Position numbers and translations under genes: made by a program. A DNA stretch of 64,000 bases from the NCBI RefSeq assembly GCF_001571365.1, contig NZ_BCTQ01000002.1, positions 186,001 through 250,000 of the forward strand. The letters are read 5' to 3'. Origin of the DNA: Achromobacter denitrificans NBRC 15125 (lineage in GTDB: Bacteria > Pseudomonadota > Gammaproteobacteria > Burkholderiales > Burkholderiaceae_B). Under the pieces are notes generated by a model. The model worked only from the letters and a program-made list of their open reading frames with translations. It had not been told where the DNA came from and ran no database searches. Of this stretch, positions 62,785 to 64,000 are shown in pieces (position 1 is the first letter of the stretch; each line of letters opens with the position of its first letter).

Positions 62785-64000
62785 ATGACTCAGCTTCCCG
62801 ACTCCTCCCTGTCCCGCCTCTTCGACCCGCGCGGCATCGCCATCGTGGGCGCCTCCGCCACGCCCGGCAAGATCGGCGCCATGCCCGTCACGCTGCTGCG
62901 CCAGCACGGCTACGAGGGCCGCATCGTTCCCGTCAACCCGCGCGCCGACGCCATCCAGGGCCTGCCCGCCGTTCCCGGCCTGGACGCCCTGGACGGAGAC
63001 GTCGACCTCGCCATCCTGGCCGTGCCCGCGGCCCAGGCCGCGCAGGCGCTGGAACGCGCCCGGCCCGGCGGAATCGGCGCCGCCGTAGTCTTCACTTCCG
63101 GTTTCTCCGAAACCGGGCCGGCCGGCGCCGCGCAGCAGGAACGGCTTTGCGCCGTCGCCCGCGAACGCGGCATCCGGCTGCTGGGCCCCAACTGCCTGGG
63201 CTTCATGAACGTGCGGCGCAAGGTCTACGCCACCTTCTCGCCCGCCCCCGCCAACGGCATCGTGCCGCCCGGGGGCATCGGCATGGTGTCGCAGAGCGGC
63301 GCGTTCGGCGCCTACGCGTACAGCATGGCGCGCGAGCGCGGTCTGGGCCTGTCGCACTGGATCAGCACCGGCAACGAAGCCGACATCGACGTCGCGGACT
63401 GCATCGAATGGCTGGCCCACGACGCCGACACGCGCGTCATCATGACCTACATGGAAGGCTGCCGCGACGGCGCCAGGCTGCGCCGCGCGCTGGCCGCGGC
63501 GCGGGCGGCCGGCAAGCCCGTGGTCGTCACCAAGATCGGCCGCACCCAGGCCGGCGCGCAGGCCGCCGCCTCGCACACCGCCGCGCTGGCGGGGGACGAC
63601 GCGGTCTACGACGCGCTGTTCCGCCAGTACGGCGCGCTGCGCGCGCGCACGATCGAAGAGTTCTTCAACCTGGGCTATGCGCTGGACACCTGGAAACGCC
63701 CGCCCGCCGGCAGGCGGCTGGGCATCTTCACCATTTCCGGCGGGGTGGGCGCGCTGATGGCCGACGAGGCCCAGGACGCCGGGCTGGCCCTGCCCGAACC
63801 CGCCGGCGCCGCGCAGGCCCGCCTGCTGGAACGCGTGCCCTTCGCCAGCGCCCGCAACCCCGTGGACGTTACCGGCCAGGCCGTCTCGGAACCGGGCCTG
63901 CTGCTGGCCACCGCCGACGACATCCTGGCCGACGGCCGCTACGATGCGCTGGCCGTGTTCCTGGCTGCGGCCGGTTCGTCCGAAGCGTTGTGGCCCACCT
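62785..64000 (+). CDS. Acyl-CoA synthetase (NDP-forming) / acetate-CoA ligase family, 5' part
   Basis: The frame starts at 62785 and runs off the window end without a stop, giving 405 visible residues of a family usually near 700. The N-terminal CoA-binding Rossmann domain shows RLFDPRGIAIVGASATPGKI, PVNPRADAIQGLPAVPGL and VVFTSGFSETGP. The ligase domain has GPNCLGFMNV, GGIGMVSQSGAFGAYAYSMA and GNEADIDVADCIEWLAHD. The phosphorylated histidine is expected in SHTAALAGDD (His264). The enzyme makes an acyl-CoA from the acid, CoA and a nucleoside triphosphate. It closes the visible operon; its start follows the reductase stop by 17 bp. Confidence 0.92.
   Translation, partial: MTQLPDSSLSRLFDPRGIAIVGASATPGKIGAMPVTLLRQHGYEGRIVPVNPRADAIQGLPAVPGLDALDGDVDLAILAVPAAQAAQALERARPGGIGAAVVFTSGFSETGPAGAAQQERLCAVARERGIRLLGPNCLGFMNVRRKVYATFSPAPANGIVPPGGIGMVSQSGAFGAYAYSMARERGLGLSHWISTGNEADIDVADCIEWLAHDADTRVIMTYMEGCRDGARLRRALAAARAAGKPVVVTKIGRTQAGAQAAASHTAALAGDDAVYDALFRQYGALRARTIEEFFNLGYALDTWKRPPAGRRLGIFTISGGVGALMADEAQDAGLALPEPAGAAQARLLERVPFASARNPVDVTGQAVSEPGLLLATADDILADGRYDALAVFLAAAGSSEALWPT

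Overview
This 64 kb window is GC-rich and densely coding. Its gene content and order fit an Alcaligenaceae betaproteobacterium of the Bordetella/Achromobacter type. The reasons are six periplasmic Bug-type (TctC-like) solute receptors without partner permeases, many CaiB/enoyl-CoA-hydratase modules, abundant IclR/LysR/TetR regulators, and a core block of tRNA-Gly, trmB, pip, thiS, kbp, ffh, a CcsA-like gene and ampD. This is inferred from recognised families, not from a database search. I see no insertion sequence, prophage, CRISPR array or rRNA.

Layout. (1) 3-10684, acyl-CoA catabolism: the 3' end of an acyl-CoA carboxylase beta subunit, a TetR regulator, then two neighbouring modules. Module A (1765-5741, minus) is Bug, CaiB-type CoA-transferase, enoyl-CoA hydratase, Bug, with a divergent IclR gene. 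Module B (6696-9654, minus) is enoyl-CoA hydratase, Bug, CaiB, with a divergent LysR gene. (2) 10925-17740, iron uptake: a TonB-dependent receptor faces an operon of ECF sigma, FecR, signalling TonB receptor and a second ECF sigma, behind a good Fur box. (3) 17815-26420, mixed genes: a Cys-rich flavoprotein, a CaCA antiporter, a haloperoxidase-like hydrolase, two metallo-beta-lactamase-fold enzymes, a GNAT-Rnk fusion, a DUF72 protein and another Bug.

(4) 26690-38306, a divergent catabolic cluster. Leftwards run a GlpA-like FAD oxidoreductase with a C-terminal [2Fe-2S] domain, a second FAD oxidoreductase and a GlpK-like kinase. Rightwards run an amidase, a complete Dpp/Opp-type ABC importer and a DeoR/GlpR-type repressor. 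The shared promoter region holds three related TTCGGGCA-type sites. This self-contained unit (uptake, amide hydrolysis, phosphorylation, oxidation, own repressor) is the best candidate here for an undescribed pathway. (5) 38570-46076, core genes. (6) 46095-51435, D-galactonate catabolism (IclR, dgoK, dgoA, dgoD, MFS transporter). (7) 51493-55474, an M20 amidohydrolase with its MFS symporter, and a separate MFS exporter. (8) 55632-64000, two tandem paralogous IclR regulators divergent from an operon of acyl-CoA dehydrogenase, Bug, Bug, acyl-CoA dehydrogenase, AcuI/YhdH-type reductase and an NDP-forming acyl-CoA ligase that runs off the window.

An identical 14-bp palindrome, CTTGTATATACAAG, lies upstream of two separate operons (26568 and 54129). 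It suggests a common GntR-type regulator encoded outside the window. Start codons were chosen from Shine-Dalgarno sequences, 4-nt stop/start overlaps and family N-termini.
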